64,000 bases of DNA from Cupriavidus oxalaticus (GCF_016894385.1 NZ_CP069811.1:286501-350500), one strand, 5' to 3'; shown: positions 8,696 to 17,466, counted from the first letter of the stretch. Notes: generated by a model from the letters alone, not told the origin. Numbers and translations: made by a program.

Positions 8696-9568
8696 ATGAC
8701 CGAAGCGACGAACCCGGGCGCAGTGCCGTCCGTGCAGCTGCATGGTGTCCACCATACCGCGCGGCCGACCTGGAAGCTGGCCGAAACCGTGCATTTCTAC
8801 CGCGACCTGCTGGGCCTGCCGCTGGTGCACGCGATCTCGGCCAAGGGCTGGGGCCCGGACAACCATGCCGATTTCCTGCACTTCTTCTTCGACAGCGGCA
8901 ACGGCAGCACCATCGCCTTCTTCTACTATATCGGCACCGAGCGGCCTGACTGGCTGACCGTGCGCGAGCACTACCAGGACCGCGCCACCCATACCGCCTG
9001 GCGCGTGCGCGACGAGGCCGAGCTGCTGCTGTGGCGCCAGCGCGTGGAGGCAGTGGGCATTCCGCTGCGCTACCAGATCCGCCACGAGGTGATCGAGTCG
9101 ATCTACTTCAACGACCCCAACGGCTACCCGATCGAGATCACATGGCAGGTGCGTCCGTTCAGCGAAGCCGACGCCCTCGACGCGAAGCTGACCGTCGACG
9201 CCGCCATCGCGCTGGAGAACGAGTCTGGGGACGGCAAGCCGTTCGGCTCGATCGAGCCGGTGTGGCAGCGCAAGGCTGCCACGATCGGCACGGCCGCGCA
9301 GGCCGCCGGCAAGGCGTCGGTGTTCGTGCTGGACGTGCCGGAGTTTGGCGCGCTGATCGACGTGGCGGGCAAGACCGAGGGCTACACCACCACCGCACTG
9401 GGCAACGGCTACGTGCGCATCGACGGCAACCCGTGCATCAGCTTCCGGCGCAAGGCGCTGGGCTTCAAGCCGGCGGTCTGGTACGGCGCGCTCACCGGTG
9501 GCCTGGCCGGACGCATCGAGCAGTTCGACATGGACGCACTGGTCATTTCTCCCGGGGACACAAAATGA
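8696..9568 (+). CDS. VOC-family extradiol-dioxygenase-like protein with extra C-terminal domain
   Basis: Residues 14-155 form a vicinal-oxygen-chelate domain (GVHHTARPTWKLAETVHFYRDLLGLPLVH … THTAW … PNGYPIEITWQ). Plausible metal ligands are His20, His99 and Glu147. The 290-residue length is about twice a simple glyoxalase. The second half (residues 190-290, …ASVFVLDVPEFGALIDVAG…FDMDALVISPGD) is not an obvious second VOC repeat and I do not recognise it. In the pathway it is the best candidate for the ring-cleaving dioxygenase. Its stop overlaps the monooxygenase start as ATGA at 9565-9568. Confidence 0.75.
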   Translation: MTEATNPGAVPSVQLHGVHHTARPTWKLAETVHFYRDLLGLPLVHAISAKGWGPDNHADFLHFFFDSGNGSTIAFFYYIGTERPDWLTVREHYQDRATHTAWRVRDEAELLLWRQRVEAVGIPLRYQIRHEVIESIYFNDPNGYPIEITWQVRPFSEADALDAKLTVDAAIALENESGDGKPFGSIEPVWQRKAATIGTAAQAAGKASVFVLDVPEFGALIDVAGKTEGYTTTALGNGYVRIDGNPCISFRRKALGFKPAVWYGALTGGLAGRIEQFDMDALVISPGDTK

Positions 9569-10723
9569 AGATCGCCATCATCGGGGGCGGGCCGTCGGGC
9601 CTGTTCCTGTCGATCCTGCTCAAGGAGCGGCTGGCTGAGGTCGACATCGACATCTACGAGCAAAACCCGGAAGACGCCACCTTCGGCTTTGGCGTGGTGC
9701 TAGCCGATACCGGCCTGTCCAGCCTGCGCGCCGCATCGCCGACGGTGGTTGACGAGCTCGCCAGGGCGATGCGCTTCAGCGACCGCCACTCCATCGTCAG
9801 CCACGAGTTCCCGATCACGATGAAGCGGCCCGGCGCCGGCGGCGGCGCCATCCCGCGCATCCGCCTGCTGCAAATCCTGCAGGCGCGTGCGCGTGAACTG
9901 GGCGTGCGCGTCACCTACAACCAGCGCATCAGCGATTTCTCGGCGATCGAGGCAGACCTGGTGGTGGGTGCGGATGGGGTCAACTCGCTGCTGCGCGGTG
10001 CTAACGAAGCGGGCTTCGGCACCCGGCGCCACAGCCTGACCAACCACTTCGCCTGGTATGGCGTGGAGAAAAGCCTTCCCGAACCCGGCGCTGGTGTTCC
10101 GCAAGCACGAGGGCGGTTACTTCGTCGCGCACTATTACCCGTATTCGGACTCGATGAGCACCTTCGTTGCGGAATGCGACCACCAGACCTGGGTCGATTT
10201 CGGCATGGAGTCGATGACGCAGGAACAGCGCCAGGCGCTGTTCGAGCGGGTCTTTGCCGCCGAGCTGGGCGGCTACCGGCTGGTGTCGAACAACTCGGCG
10301 TGGCGCCAGTTCCCGGTGGTGGTCAACGATACCTGGCATGTCGGCAACCAGGTGCTGATCGGCGATGCGCTAACCAGTGCGCACTTCTCGATCGGCTCCG
10401 GCACGCGCATCGCCATGGAGGATGCGATCGCGCTGGCCGATGCCATCGTTGCCTTCCCGGACGACGTGCAGGCGGCACTGCGCCGCTACGACACCGTGCG
10501 CCGTCCCGAGAAGGCAAAGCTGATCCGCGCCTCGGAGGCCTCTTACAACTGGTATGAGCGCATCCGTGAATGGATGGACCTGGCCACGCCGCATGAGTTT
10601 GTGTTCCGCTTCATGACCCGCACCGGCCGCGTCGACCTGAACCGGCTCAAGGAACAGTACCCGAACCTGCTGGCCGAGCTGGCGGCGGCCGGCGTGCCGC
10701 TGGCGGCGGGGCAGCAGCCATGA
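9565..10723 (+). pseudogene. FAD-dependent aromatic-CoA monooxygenase (salicylyl-CoA 5-hydroxylase-like), frameshifted by one base
   Basis: The N-terminal half starts at ATG 9565 with the dinucleotide fold MKIAIIGGGPSGLFLSILL, then FGFGVVLADTGL and VVGADGVNSLLR. That frame derails after NHFAWYGVEK. The second half continues one frame over (AFPNPALVFRKHEGGYF … IGDALTSAHFSIGSGTRIAMEDAIALADAI) and stops at 10723. The break sits in an A run, AAAA at 10069-10072; removing one A restores a single protein of about 385 residues, the family length. The fold resembles the N-terminal part of 2-aminobenzoyl-CoA monooxygenase and SdgC-type salicylyl-CoA hydroxylases. It may be a true inactivation or a sequencing error. 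Confidence 0.8.
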
Positions 10724-11169
10724 TCCGCGCGACCGAGTATGTGCTGAGCGACGAACCCTTCGTGGTGCGCCGCACGGTGCGCTGGGGCGACTGCGACCCG
10801 GCCGGCGTGGTCTACACGGGCCGGTTCACCGACTACCTGCTGGGCGCGGTCGGCCTGTTCTCTGACCATATCGCCGGCGGCGCCGGCCGCCTTGGCGCAT
10901 TGCACGGCGTGGGCACGCCATGCAAGGCCATGCGCTTCGAGTTTATCGGCACGCTGTGGCCGGATGACGTGATCGACATCGAGTGCTGGGTGGAGTCCAT
11001 CCGCACGCGGTCCTACGACATCCGCTGCACGGCCCGGCGCCCGGACGGCTCGCCGGTGTTCGAGGCGACCTTCTCACCCATCTGCGTGCGGCTCGACGAG
11101 CGCGTCGGCACCCCCATCCCGGACTCGCTGCGCACGGCGCTGTCGGCCTTCCTGCGACCCGCCGCATAG
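10720..11169 (+). CDS. 4-hydroxybenzoyl-CoA-type thioesterase
   Basis: The 149-residue product has a single hot-dog domain. The motif VRWGDCDPAGVVYTGRFTDY (residues 20-40) contains the Asp that acts as catalytic base in 4HBT enzymes. It would release the free aromatic acid from the hydroxylated CoA thioester, for example gentisyl-CoA to gentisate. Its start overlaps the monooxygenase stop (ATGA at 10720). Length and motif spacing are normal for the family. Confidence 0.82.
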   Translation: MIRATEYVLSDEPFVVRRTVRWGDCDPAGVVYTGRFTDYLLGAVGLFSDHIAGGAGRLGALHGVGTPCKAMRFEFIGTLWPDDVIDIECWVESIRTRSYDIRCTARRPDGSPVFEATFSPICVRLDERVGTPIPDSLRTALSAFLRPAA

Positions 11170-11192
11170 CGCGGTTCTTCCCGCAAATCATC

Positions 11193-11948
11193 ATGCAATA
11201 CAGAATCGGACAGATTGTTCCCAGCTCCAACATCACCATGGAGCGCGAGGTGCCGGCCATCTTCGCCGGCCGCATGCAGGTGCTGCCTGAACGCTTTTCC
11301 TTCCACTCCAGCCGCGTGCGCATGCACCGGGTGGTGGCCGAGGAGCTTGAGAAGATGAACCGCGACATGGGCCGCTGCGCGCAGGAGCTGGCCGATGCGC
11401 GCGTCGACATCATGAGCACGGCGTGCCTGGTGGCCACCATGTGCATGGGCAAGGGCTACCACCGCCAGGTGATCGAGGACCTGAACGCGGCCATCGACGG
11501 GGTGCCTTACCAGCCGGCGATCATGACCTCGGCCGGCGCGCTGGTGGAGGAACTCAAGGACTTTGGCGCAAAGCGCATCGTACTGCTCGCGCCGTACAGC
11601 GACGCACTGACGAAGACTGTGGTCGAGTACATCGAAAGCGAAGGCATTGCGGTCAAGGATGCCATCAACTTCTCGATCCTCGACAACCTCGACGTCGGCG
11701 CGCGCGACCCGATGCAACTGCTGGAAGACGTCAAGCGGCTGGATACCGCCGGCGTTGACGTGGTGGTGCTGTCCGCCTGCGTGCAGATGCCGTCGCTGCC
11801 GGCGATCGAGCAGGCCCAGCTGGCACTGGGTCTACCCGTGACATCGACCGCGGTCTGCACCGCGCGCCAGATGATGCGCCGCCTCGGCATCCGCGCCGAG
11901 GCGCCCAATGCCGGCGCGTTGCTCGGCAGCAAGGCCGGACTGGCCTGA
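11193..11948 (+). CDS. Maleate cis-trans isomerase-like Asp/Glu racemase superfamily protein
   Basis: I place the start at ATG 11193 (251 residues, MQYRIGQIVPSSNITMEREV); an upstream in-frame extension runs antisense-like through the thioesterase. The two half-domains each supply a Cys: Cys78 in STACLVA and Cys196 in LSACVQM. This matches the Cys pair of maleate isomerase and arylmalonate decarboxylase relatives. PSSNITME at the N-terminus is also typical of maleate isomerase. Turning maleate into fumarate is the expected last step after a gentisate- or hydroxypyridine-like ring cleavage, and this is the strongest clue to the pathway product. Alternatives are racemase or decarboxylase activity. 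Confidence 0.8.
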   Translation: MQYRIGQIVPSSNITMEREVPAIFAGRMQVLPERFSFHSSRVRMHRVVAEELEKMNRDMGRCAQELADARVDIMSTACLVATMCMGKGYHRQVIEDLNAAIDGVPYQPAIMTSAGALVEELKDFGAKRIVLLAPYSDALTKTVVEYIESEGIAVKDAINFSILDNLDVGARDPMQLLEDVKRLDTAGVDVVVLSACVQMPSLPAIEQAQLALGLPVTSTAVCTARQMMRRLGIRAEAPNAGALLGSKAGLA

Positions 11949-12013
11949 ACGTAGCGCTGGCGCCATGACCGCCGCCCGCAGAGGCGGCTCGTATCCTGGA
12001 ACGGAGACAACCC

Positions 12014-13276
12014 ATGCAACAAGCCCTCCAACCGGCGCCCCCCGCCGGCAGATGGACCTATGCCGCCGTCATTCTCGGCGCGGCGCTGGGAATGCTGGCG
12101 GGCTATGCCCCGCTGTTCAACGCCACCGCGGGCGTGTTCGTACAGCCGCTGGCCGCGGAGTTCGGGTGGGGGCGCTCGGAAGCGTCGCTGTCCTATGCGG
12201 CTTCGATGTTCGGGCTGGCGATCGTCAGCCCGCTGGTCGGTACCATGATGGACCGCTTCGGCATCCGCCGGGTGATTTCCGTGTCCGCGCTGGTGTTCGG
12301 GCTGGCCACGGCGTGCATGGCGCTGCAGAACGGCAGCAAGGCGCTCTGGGTCAGTCTGTCGGTGGTGGTCGGCGTATTCGGCGCGGCGACGTCCGTGCTG
12401 GGCTACCTGGCGGTGCTGCCGCAATGGTTTGACCGCCGGCTGGGCCTGGCGCTCGGCATCGCCATGTGCGGGCTGGGTGCCGGCACGGTGCTGATGCCGG
12501 CGACCGCGCAGTATCTGGTGACCGGCTACGGCTGGCGCACCGCCTATGTGGCGCTGGGGATCGGATCGATCGTGCTGTCGCTGCTGGCCTGCGCGCTGTT
12601 GCGGGAGCGGGGCGGGGCTGGTGCGGCCCGGACCAGGGCGCAGGCGACGGCCGCGGACGGCGTTCCGCTCAGGCAGGCTATGCGCAGCTATCGCCTGTGG
12701 GCGATCTGGGCGGTATTCGTGCTGGGGTCCTCGGCTACGCTGTCGCTGGGCCCGCACTTGCCGGCGATGTTCGCCGACAAGGGCTTCAGCCCCGCCGATG
12801 CGGCCCGCAGCGCTTCGATGGTCGGTGTCGGCCTGCTGATCGGCCGCCTCCTGACCGGCGTGCTGATCGACCGCATCCATGCGCCGTTCGTCGCCTGTGT
12901 GTTCTTCTTCGGCGGCGCAGTGGGGATCTATTTGCTTGGCGTGACCAATGACTACCAGATGCTGCTGGTGGCCACCACGCTGATTGGCCTGACCATCGGC
13001 GCGGAAGGGGACCTGATCTCCTTTCTGGTCCGCTCGTACTTCGGGCTGCGCTCGTTCGGCGCGCTGTTCGGCATTGCGTTCTCGGGCTACGGCTTTGGCG
13101 CGGTGATCGGGCCGGTGGGGCTGGGCCTGTGGTTCGACCGCCATGGCAGCTATGGGGTGCCACTGCTGGTGCTGCCGTGCATGCTGCTGCTGGCCGGTGC
13201 GCTGACTTTGTCGCTGGGCCGCTACCGGCGCCACGGCGCAAGCGCCGCCAGCCTGCCAGAGCCGGCGGGGGCGTGA
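12014..13276 (+). CDS. MFS transporter, OxlT/monocarboxylate-like
   Basis: The 420-residue product has 12 predicted membrane segments, in two blocks of six with a short basic loop at about residues 196-215. The loop-2 motif is GTMMDRFGIRR (residue 76 region), and the matching loop 8-9 has GVLIDRIHAPF. The start ATG has GGAGA ten bases upstream. It lies 65 bp after the maleate isomerase gene in the same direction, so it probably carries the aromatic acid or an organic-acid product across the inner membrane. The overall pattern resembles the oxalate/formate antiporter clade. Confidence 0.8.
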   Translation: MQQALQPAPPAGRWTYAAVILGAALGMLAGYAPLFNATAGVFVQPLAAEFGWGRSEASLSYAASMFGLAIVSPLVGTMMDRFGIRRVISVSALVFGLATACMALQNGSKALWVSLSVVVGVFGAATSVLGYLAVLPQWFDRRLGLALGIAMCGLGAGTVLMPATAQYLVTGYGWRTAYVALGIGSIVLSLLACALLRERGGAGAARTRAQATAADGVPLRQAMRSYRLWAIWAVFVLGSSATLSLGPHLPAMFADKGFSPADAARSASMVGVGLLIGRLLTGVLIDRIHAPFVACVFFFGGAVGIYLLGVTNDYQMLLVATTLIGLTIGAEGDLISFLVRSYFGLRSFGALFGIAFSGYGFGAVIGPVGLGLWFDRHGSYGVPLLVLPCMLLLAGALTLSLGRYRRHGASAASLPEPAGA

Positions 13277-13310
13277 TTTTCCGAACGCGGGCGTGGCGGG
13301 GTAGAATTCC

Positions 13311-13337
13311 CATGGCCGCAATTTCCTTGCGGCCATG
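13311..13337 (+). promoter_or_regulatory. Perfect 11-bp hairpin spanning the TetR start codon
   Basis: CATGGCCGCAA (13311-13321), loop TTTCC, TTGCGGCCATG (13327-13337). The right arm contains the ATG at 13335 taken as the TetR start. In mRNA the hairpin would bury that start codon, so translation may be controlled or may begin at the in-frame ATG at 13359. On DNA it could be an autoregulatory operator. No T-run follows, so it is not a normal terminator of the MFS gene. Confidence 0.5.
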
Positions 13338-14174
13338 CCTTCGAACGGTCAACCCAAAATGCCTGCCGCCCGCAAATCCCCAGCCGCTGCCAGCAAGACG
13401 CCCTCATCGCTGACTGCGCCGAATGCGCCACGCCGCCGTGGCCGGCCGCCCAAGACGGATTCGCCGATCGGCGCCGAGCCCATGCTCAGCCGCGTGGCCA
13501 TCCTCCAGCACGCGATCAGGCTGACCAAGAGCGTACCGCTGGACCAGATTTCCATGGTGCAGCTGGCCAAGGATTTCGGTGTCGCGCCTGGCTTGATCCA
13601 CTATTACCTGGGCGGCCGCGACCAGCTCGTCTCCGGTGTGCTCAACGACTACTACCGCCAGCGCGTCGGGCGCCTGCCTTCGCTGACGGGCGACTGGCGT
13701 GCCGATGTGGAGGGCATCGCCCGGCTGAGCTTCGAAGTGGCGATGGAGAACCCCGGCGTCAGCATCTATGTCGCGTCACACAACCGGTTCCGCCTGTTCC
13801 AGGATGTCGAGCCGGGCGAGACGGACTACGGCATGGAGTTCTTCAATCGCATGACGTCGGCCATCATGCAGGGCGCCTTCACGGCAGAGCAGGTGGCGCT
13901 GGGCTACCACCTGATTGCGCAGTACCTGGTTTCCGCCAGCATGGCGGAAGCCTCGCGCCAGCTGCCGGCCTATCACCAGAGCTTTATCGAAAAGAAGCTG
14001 GATTCCGCCTCTGAACTCCAGTATCCCGGCGCGCGCTTTGTCAGCAAGGCCTTCTCCCGGCTGTCTTCCGATACCGCGTTCGAAGAGGGCCTGCGCATCA
14101 CGCTGGATGGCATCGAGGCGTGGAAGCAGGACAAGCGCCAGCCCGCACGCAAGCCGCGCAGCAAGGCTGCCTGA
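13335..14174 (+). CDS. TetR-family transcriptional regulator of the aromatic-CoA module
   Basis: The 279-residue product has a basic, proline-rich tail (residues 1-45, RRRGRPPK, an AT-hook-like patch), then the TetR helix-turn-helix (ISMVQLAKDFGVAPGLIHYYLGGRDQL, about residues 73-100) and an all-helical ligand domain. The start could be 13335 or the ATG at 13359. It sits between the MFS gene and the Bug gene, same strand. It is the most plausible reader of the TTATTTGA/TCAAATAA operators at 4235, 5587 and 14272-14325. A CoA thioester or the aromatic acid itself may be the inducer. Confidence 0.85.
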   Translation: MPSNGQPKMPAARKSPAAASKTPSSLTAPNAPRRRGRPPKTDSPIGAEPMLSRVAILQHAIRLTKSVPLDQISMVQLAKDFGVAPGLIHYYLGGRDQLVSGVLNDYYRQRVGRLPSLTGDWRADVEGIARLSFEVAMENPGVSIYVASHNRFRLFQDVEPGETDYGMEFFNRMTSAIMQGAFTAEQVALGYHLIAQYLVSASMAEASRQLPAYHQSFIEKKLDSASELQYPGARFVSKAFSRLSSDTAFEEGLRITLDGIEAWKQDKRQPARKPRSKAA

Positions 14175-14271
14175 GGCCAATCCCCATATCCCTCCGACCG
14201 ATCAGGCGGTGCGCCGCATGACGCGCGCCTGAGGCGTCCGTTCTGCGCCAACAACCCGTAGTGGTAAGTCC

Positions 14272-14325
14272 TTATTTGATATGTAGGCAATTAATCTAAA
14301 ATTAATTGTCGCTATATCAAATAAA
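14272..14325. promoter_or_regulatory. Putative operator 3, two outward half sites before the Bug gene
   Basis: TTATTTGATAT (14272-14282) and ATATCAAATAAA (14315-14325 region) are the same half sites as in the 5587 operator, but some 30 bp apart with an AT-rich core (TTAATCTAAAATTAATTG). They may be one split site or two degenerate ones. The Bug gene starts about 50 bp downstream. Confidence 0.5.
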
Positions 14326-14374
14326 AATCGCCACGCCGCCCCCGGCAGGCCATGCACTACATACGGGAGACAAC

Positions 14375-15343
14375 ATGAAACGTCGCGCCTGCCTCGGGCT
14401 GCTTCTTCTGGCCGGGCTGACTGCCACGGCTTCTGCCAACGCTGCTGCATATCCGGACAAGATGGTGCGCATCGTCGTGCCATCGATCGCGGGCAGCGCG
14501 CCCGACATCATTGCGCGGCAGGTCGCCGAGCGCCTGACCGCCGCCTGGAAGCAACAGGTCATCGTCGAGAACAAGCCCGGCGGCAACGGCATCGTCGCCA
14601 TGAGCGCGCTGCGGCAATCGGCGCCGGATGGCTACACCCTGGGCCTGTTCCACGCCGCCGCTGCCGTGATCACGCCGATGATGTACAAGGAGGCGAAATT
14701 CGATATCCAGCGCGACACGGAAGTCGCCTCGACGCTGGCCTACACCCCAATGATGTTCGTTGCCGACCCCAAGGCCGGCTACCAGAGCCTTGCCGATGTG
14801 CTCAAGGCCGGCAAGGCCAGTCCCGACGACATCGCCATCGGCAGCCCGACGCGCGGCTCGGTGCCCCACCTGACCGCCGAGATGATGGGCCAGTTGCAGA
14901 AGACAAAATTCCGCCAGATCGGCTTCAGCGGCACCACGCAGGCGATACAGGCCGTGGTGAAGGGCGATGTGCCGGTCTATGTCGACGGCATCGCACCGCT
15001 GGTGCCGCTGGTGCGCAGCGGCCGGCTCAAGGCGCTGGCGGTCACCTCGGACACCGCGCTGCCGGGGCTGGACGGCATCCCGCTGGCGAAAGACATGGCG
15101 CCTGGCCTGGTCGTCAAGGGCTGGTTCGCGCTGTTTGCGCCCAAGGGCACGCCCGCCGCGGTGCTTGATGAGGTCAACGCTGCGGTCAGCCGCACCCTGG
15201 CGCAGCCCGCCTTTGTCGAACGGCTGAAGGAGCTTGGCACCTATCCGATGGCGCAGGGCCGCGAGCCGAGCGCACGGTTTGTGCAGGCGGAGAAGATGCG
15301 ATGGGAGCGGGTGATCCAGGAGGCGGGCGTCAAGCCTGAGTAA
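14375..15343 (+). CDS. Bug (TctC-type) periplasmic binding protein 1
   Basis: The start is ATG 14375 with GGGAGA upstream; the frame is open further 5' but without a site. The 322-residue product has a signal peptide (MKRRACLGLLLLAGLTATASANA), then YPDKMVRIVVPSIAGSAPDIIARQVAERL and ENKPGGNGIVAM, the two loops that bind the carboxylate in Bug proteins. No TctA/TctB membrane partner is in the window. It should capture the pathway's acid substrate in the periplasm. It is 25 bp before the next gene. Confidence 0.88.
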   Translation: MKRRACLGLLLLAGLTATASANAAAYPDKMVRIVVPSIAGSAPDIIARQVAERLTAAWKQQVIVENKPGGNGIVAMSALRQSAPDGYTLGLFHAAAAVITPMMYKEAKFDIQRDTEVASTLAYTPMMFVADPKAGYQSLADVLKAGKASPDDIAIGSPTRGSVPHLTAEMMGQLQKTKFRQIGFSGTTQAIQAVVKGDVPVYVDGIAPLVPLVRSGRLKALAVTSDTALPGLDGIPLAKDMAPGLVVKGWFALFAPKGTPAAVLDEVNAAVSRTLAQPAFVERLKELGTYPMAQGREPSARFVQAEKMRWERVIQEAGVKPE

Positions 15344-15368
15344 TTTAACCAACGAGGACGTGCTAACA

Positions 15369-16541
15369 ATGAATCGAAACGGAATGCGTGTCTCCTGGCG
15401 ACGGGCGTCATCTGCGGCGCTGCTCGCCGCCTGTGCGACGATCTGCGTCTTTTCCCCTACTGCAGCCGCGCAGCAAGCCAGCGCACCGGCCGGTGCCAGG
15501 GCCGGGGCCCACCTTGTCCTGCTGGGCACGTCTGGGGGGAGAACTTCCTGGCGCGGCGTGCAGGCTGCCGGCATCTCGTCGGCCGTGGTGGTGAATGGCC
15601 AGGTTTACCTGGTGGACTTCGGCGCGGGCTGGCTCCGGCGCTATTTCCAGGCAGGGCTGGGTGCGCCGCCGCCCGCGCGCGGCCTGGAATCGCTGCGGGC
15701 TGCCTTCATTACCCACCTGCATGCGGACCACGTGGTGGACTACCCGTCGCTGGTACTGTTTGGCGCCTCGGACGGGCTGAGCGAGCGCAAGACGCCCGTG
15801 CGCGTGTTCGGGCCTGGCGCTCGCGGAAAGCTCCCGCCTGTCAGCGGCAGCACGTCCGGTGTCTCGGCGATCGTCTCACCGGAAAGCCCGACTCCCGGTA
15901 CCCTCGCCATGACCGAGTCGATGTACCGGGCGTTTGCAACTGACATCAACGACAACATCCTGGAAAGCCGCAAGCCCAACCCGCATACGCGGGTCGAGGT
16001 GCAGGACATTGCCATTCCCGCGCAGGCCGACATCGATCCCAACACCAACCCGGCGCCGGACATGGCACCGTTCCCGGTCTACCAGGACGAGAACGTCAAA
16101 GTCACCGCGACGCTGGTCAGCCATCCTCCAGTGTATCCGTCATTTGCCTTTCGCTTTGATACCGCAGAAGGATCGGTCGTCTTCTCCGGCGACACCAGCC
16201 CCAGCCGCAACCTGATCCGGCTGGCTCAGGGCGCGGATGTGCTGGTGCACGAGGTGATCGACACCGCGTGGGTCGACGCCTTGTATCCGAAGCCGCGCAA
16301 TGCGGCGCAGGAGGCCAAGGCGCACCACCTGGTGCATTCCCATACCGCGGTGGAGGATGTAGGCGCGGTCGCGCAGGCTGCCAATGTGAAGGTACTGGTC
16401 CTGTCGCACCTGGCGCCGGCCGACAACGCGGAGGGACGCTGGGCGAGGGCGAAGGAGGGATTCAGCGGAGACGTCCTGGTAGGGAAGGATCTGCAGTGGA
16501 TTCCCTTGCGCGCGAAATCACGAACCAACGCGGAACAATAG
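15369..16541 (+). CDS. Exported metallo-beta-lactamase-fold hydrolase
   Basis: Of two close starts I prefer ATG 15369, ten bases after GAGGA; GTG 15360 is too close to it. The 390-residue product has a long signal peptide ending near AAAQQASA (residue 40). The metal-binding HxHxDH is THLHADHVVDY (about residue 118), and further ligands are likely in FSGDTSPS and LVLSHLAPAD. The arrangement resembles the arylsulfatase/RNase Z-like MBL clade. It follows the Bug gene directly and is probably periplasmic. It could hydrolyse an ester, lactone or sulfate to feed the pathway; the substrate cannot be told. Confidence 0.75.
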   Translation: MNRNGMRVSWRRASSAALLAACATICVFSPTAAAQQASAPAGARAGAHLVLLGTSGGRTSWRGVQAAGISSAVVVNGQVYLVDFGAGWLRRYFQAGLGAPPPARGLESLRAAFITHLHADHVVDYPSLVLFGASDGLSERKTPVRVFGPGARGKLPPVSGSTSGVSAIVSPESPTPGTLAMTESMYRAFATDINDNILESRKPNPHTRVEVQDIAIPAQADIDPNTNPAPDMAPFPVYQDENVKVTATLVSHPPVYPSFAFRFDTAEGSVVFSGDTSPSRNLIRLAQGADVLVHEVIDTAWVDALYPKPRNAAQEAKAHHLVHSHTAVEDVGAVAQAANVKVLVLSHLAPADNAEGRWARAKEGFSGDVLVGKDLQWIPLRAKSRTNAEQ

Positions 16542-16754
16542 GGGAATCCACCGGGCGTCAGCGCTGCCGGCGCTGACGCAGAAGATTGGCGTCGACGCGG
16601 CGGCGAGGCGCGGCAGCTGTTGCCCTCGAAAGGCTCGATTCCATAGCTATGCCGAAACGCGGTTTCGACATGCAGGATCTCTTGATCCAGTTCGCAAATT
16701 TGCTCCTCCAGGATCTTGTTGTAGTGTTTCAGCCGATCTTTAGGGTTGACCGCT

Positions 16755-16862
16755 ATTCGCAAAAATCCGCCACATGTCCGACAACCCACTGATTTGTATA
16801 GAAAATCAGCCGTTCTTGCTGCGCAGGAACGGACGCTGAGGGTGCCAAGGCAGGCTCCGACG
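16755..16862 (-). repeat. Degenerate repeat, copy 2 (direct repeat of 3885-4000)
   Basis: It is the same element as at 3885-4000 and in the same orientation, with scattered mismatches. Here the - strand frame reads SVPAQQERLIFYTNQWVVG, then HVADFCE and a stop. Together with copy 1 it brackets the 4.2-16.5 kb module. Confidence 0.6.
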
Positions 16863-17466
16863 CCAGTCGCACATGGTTGGGAGAAGATCTAGGCAGTCGT
16901 GTCGCAAAGCTCTTCGCCGAAGGACTTTGGCTACCTCAGGAAGGACTTTCTCTCGAGAGACTGTTGTCTGACGAATTGCGGACGCACGAGCCTGAATCGG
17001 CGGAAGGCTAACGCAGAATCGAGAAGGGGTGGCGGCGAAGAGGGCGCCTTCCGACATCCAAAACTTCGAATTGACTAGAGGCCAGTCGCCGATATGAGAG
17101 AGTTGTTGGCTTAGGCGCTGCAGACGGGCGAGAAGGAGGAGCAGAGCGAACTCACGGCAGCCGCTGCCGGGCTGCAGGCGTATCGGAATTTCCAATGCGC
17201 CATGCTCCATCCAAGGGCACGAGGCTCGTCCCGCTCTAGGGCCGTTGATTCGGAGACTACCTTGCCTCGAACGACTGACTTTCCCAGACCATTGAATTCT
17301 CTGAATTTATTGTCGCAAAGCGGAATGTGGTATTTGAGCCGCTTGTTGTATCGCACGTGGTGCGGGATGCGAGATAAGCCATGGATTTATAAGGGTATTG
17401 TTGAGTCTTCGCTTTTTTTGTACGGATTTCCCAAGCTTTATTGTTACGCATCAGTGAGATGCCGAC

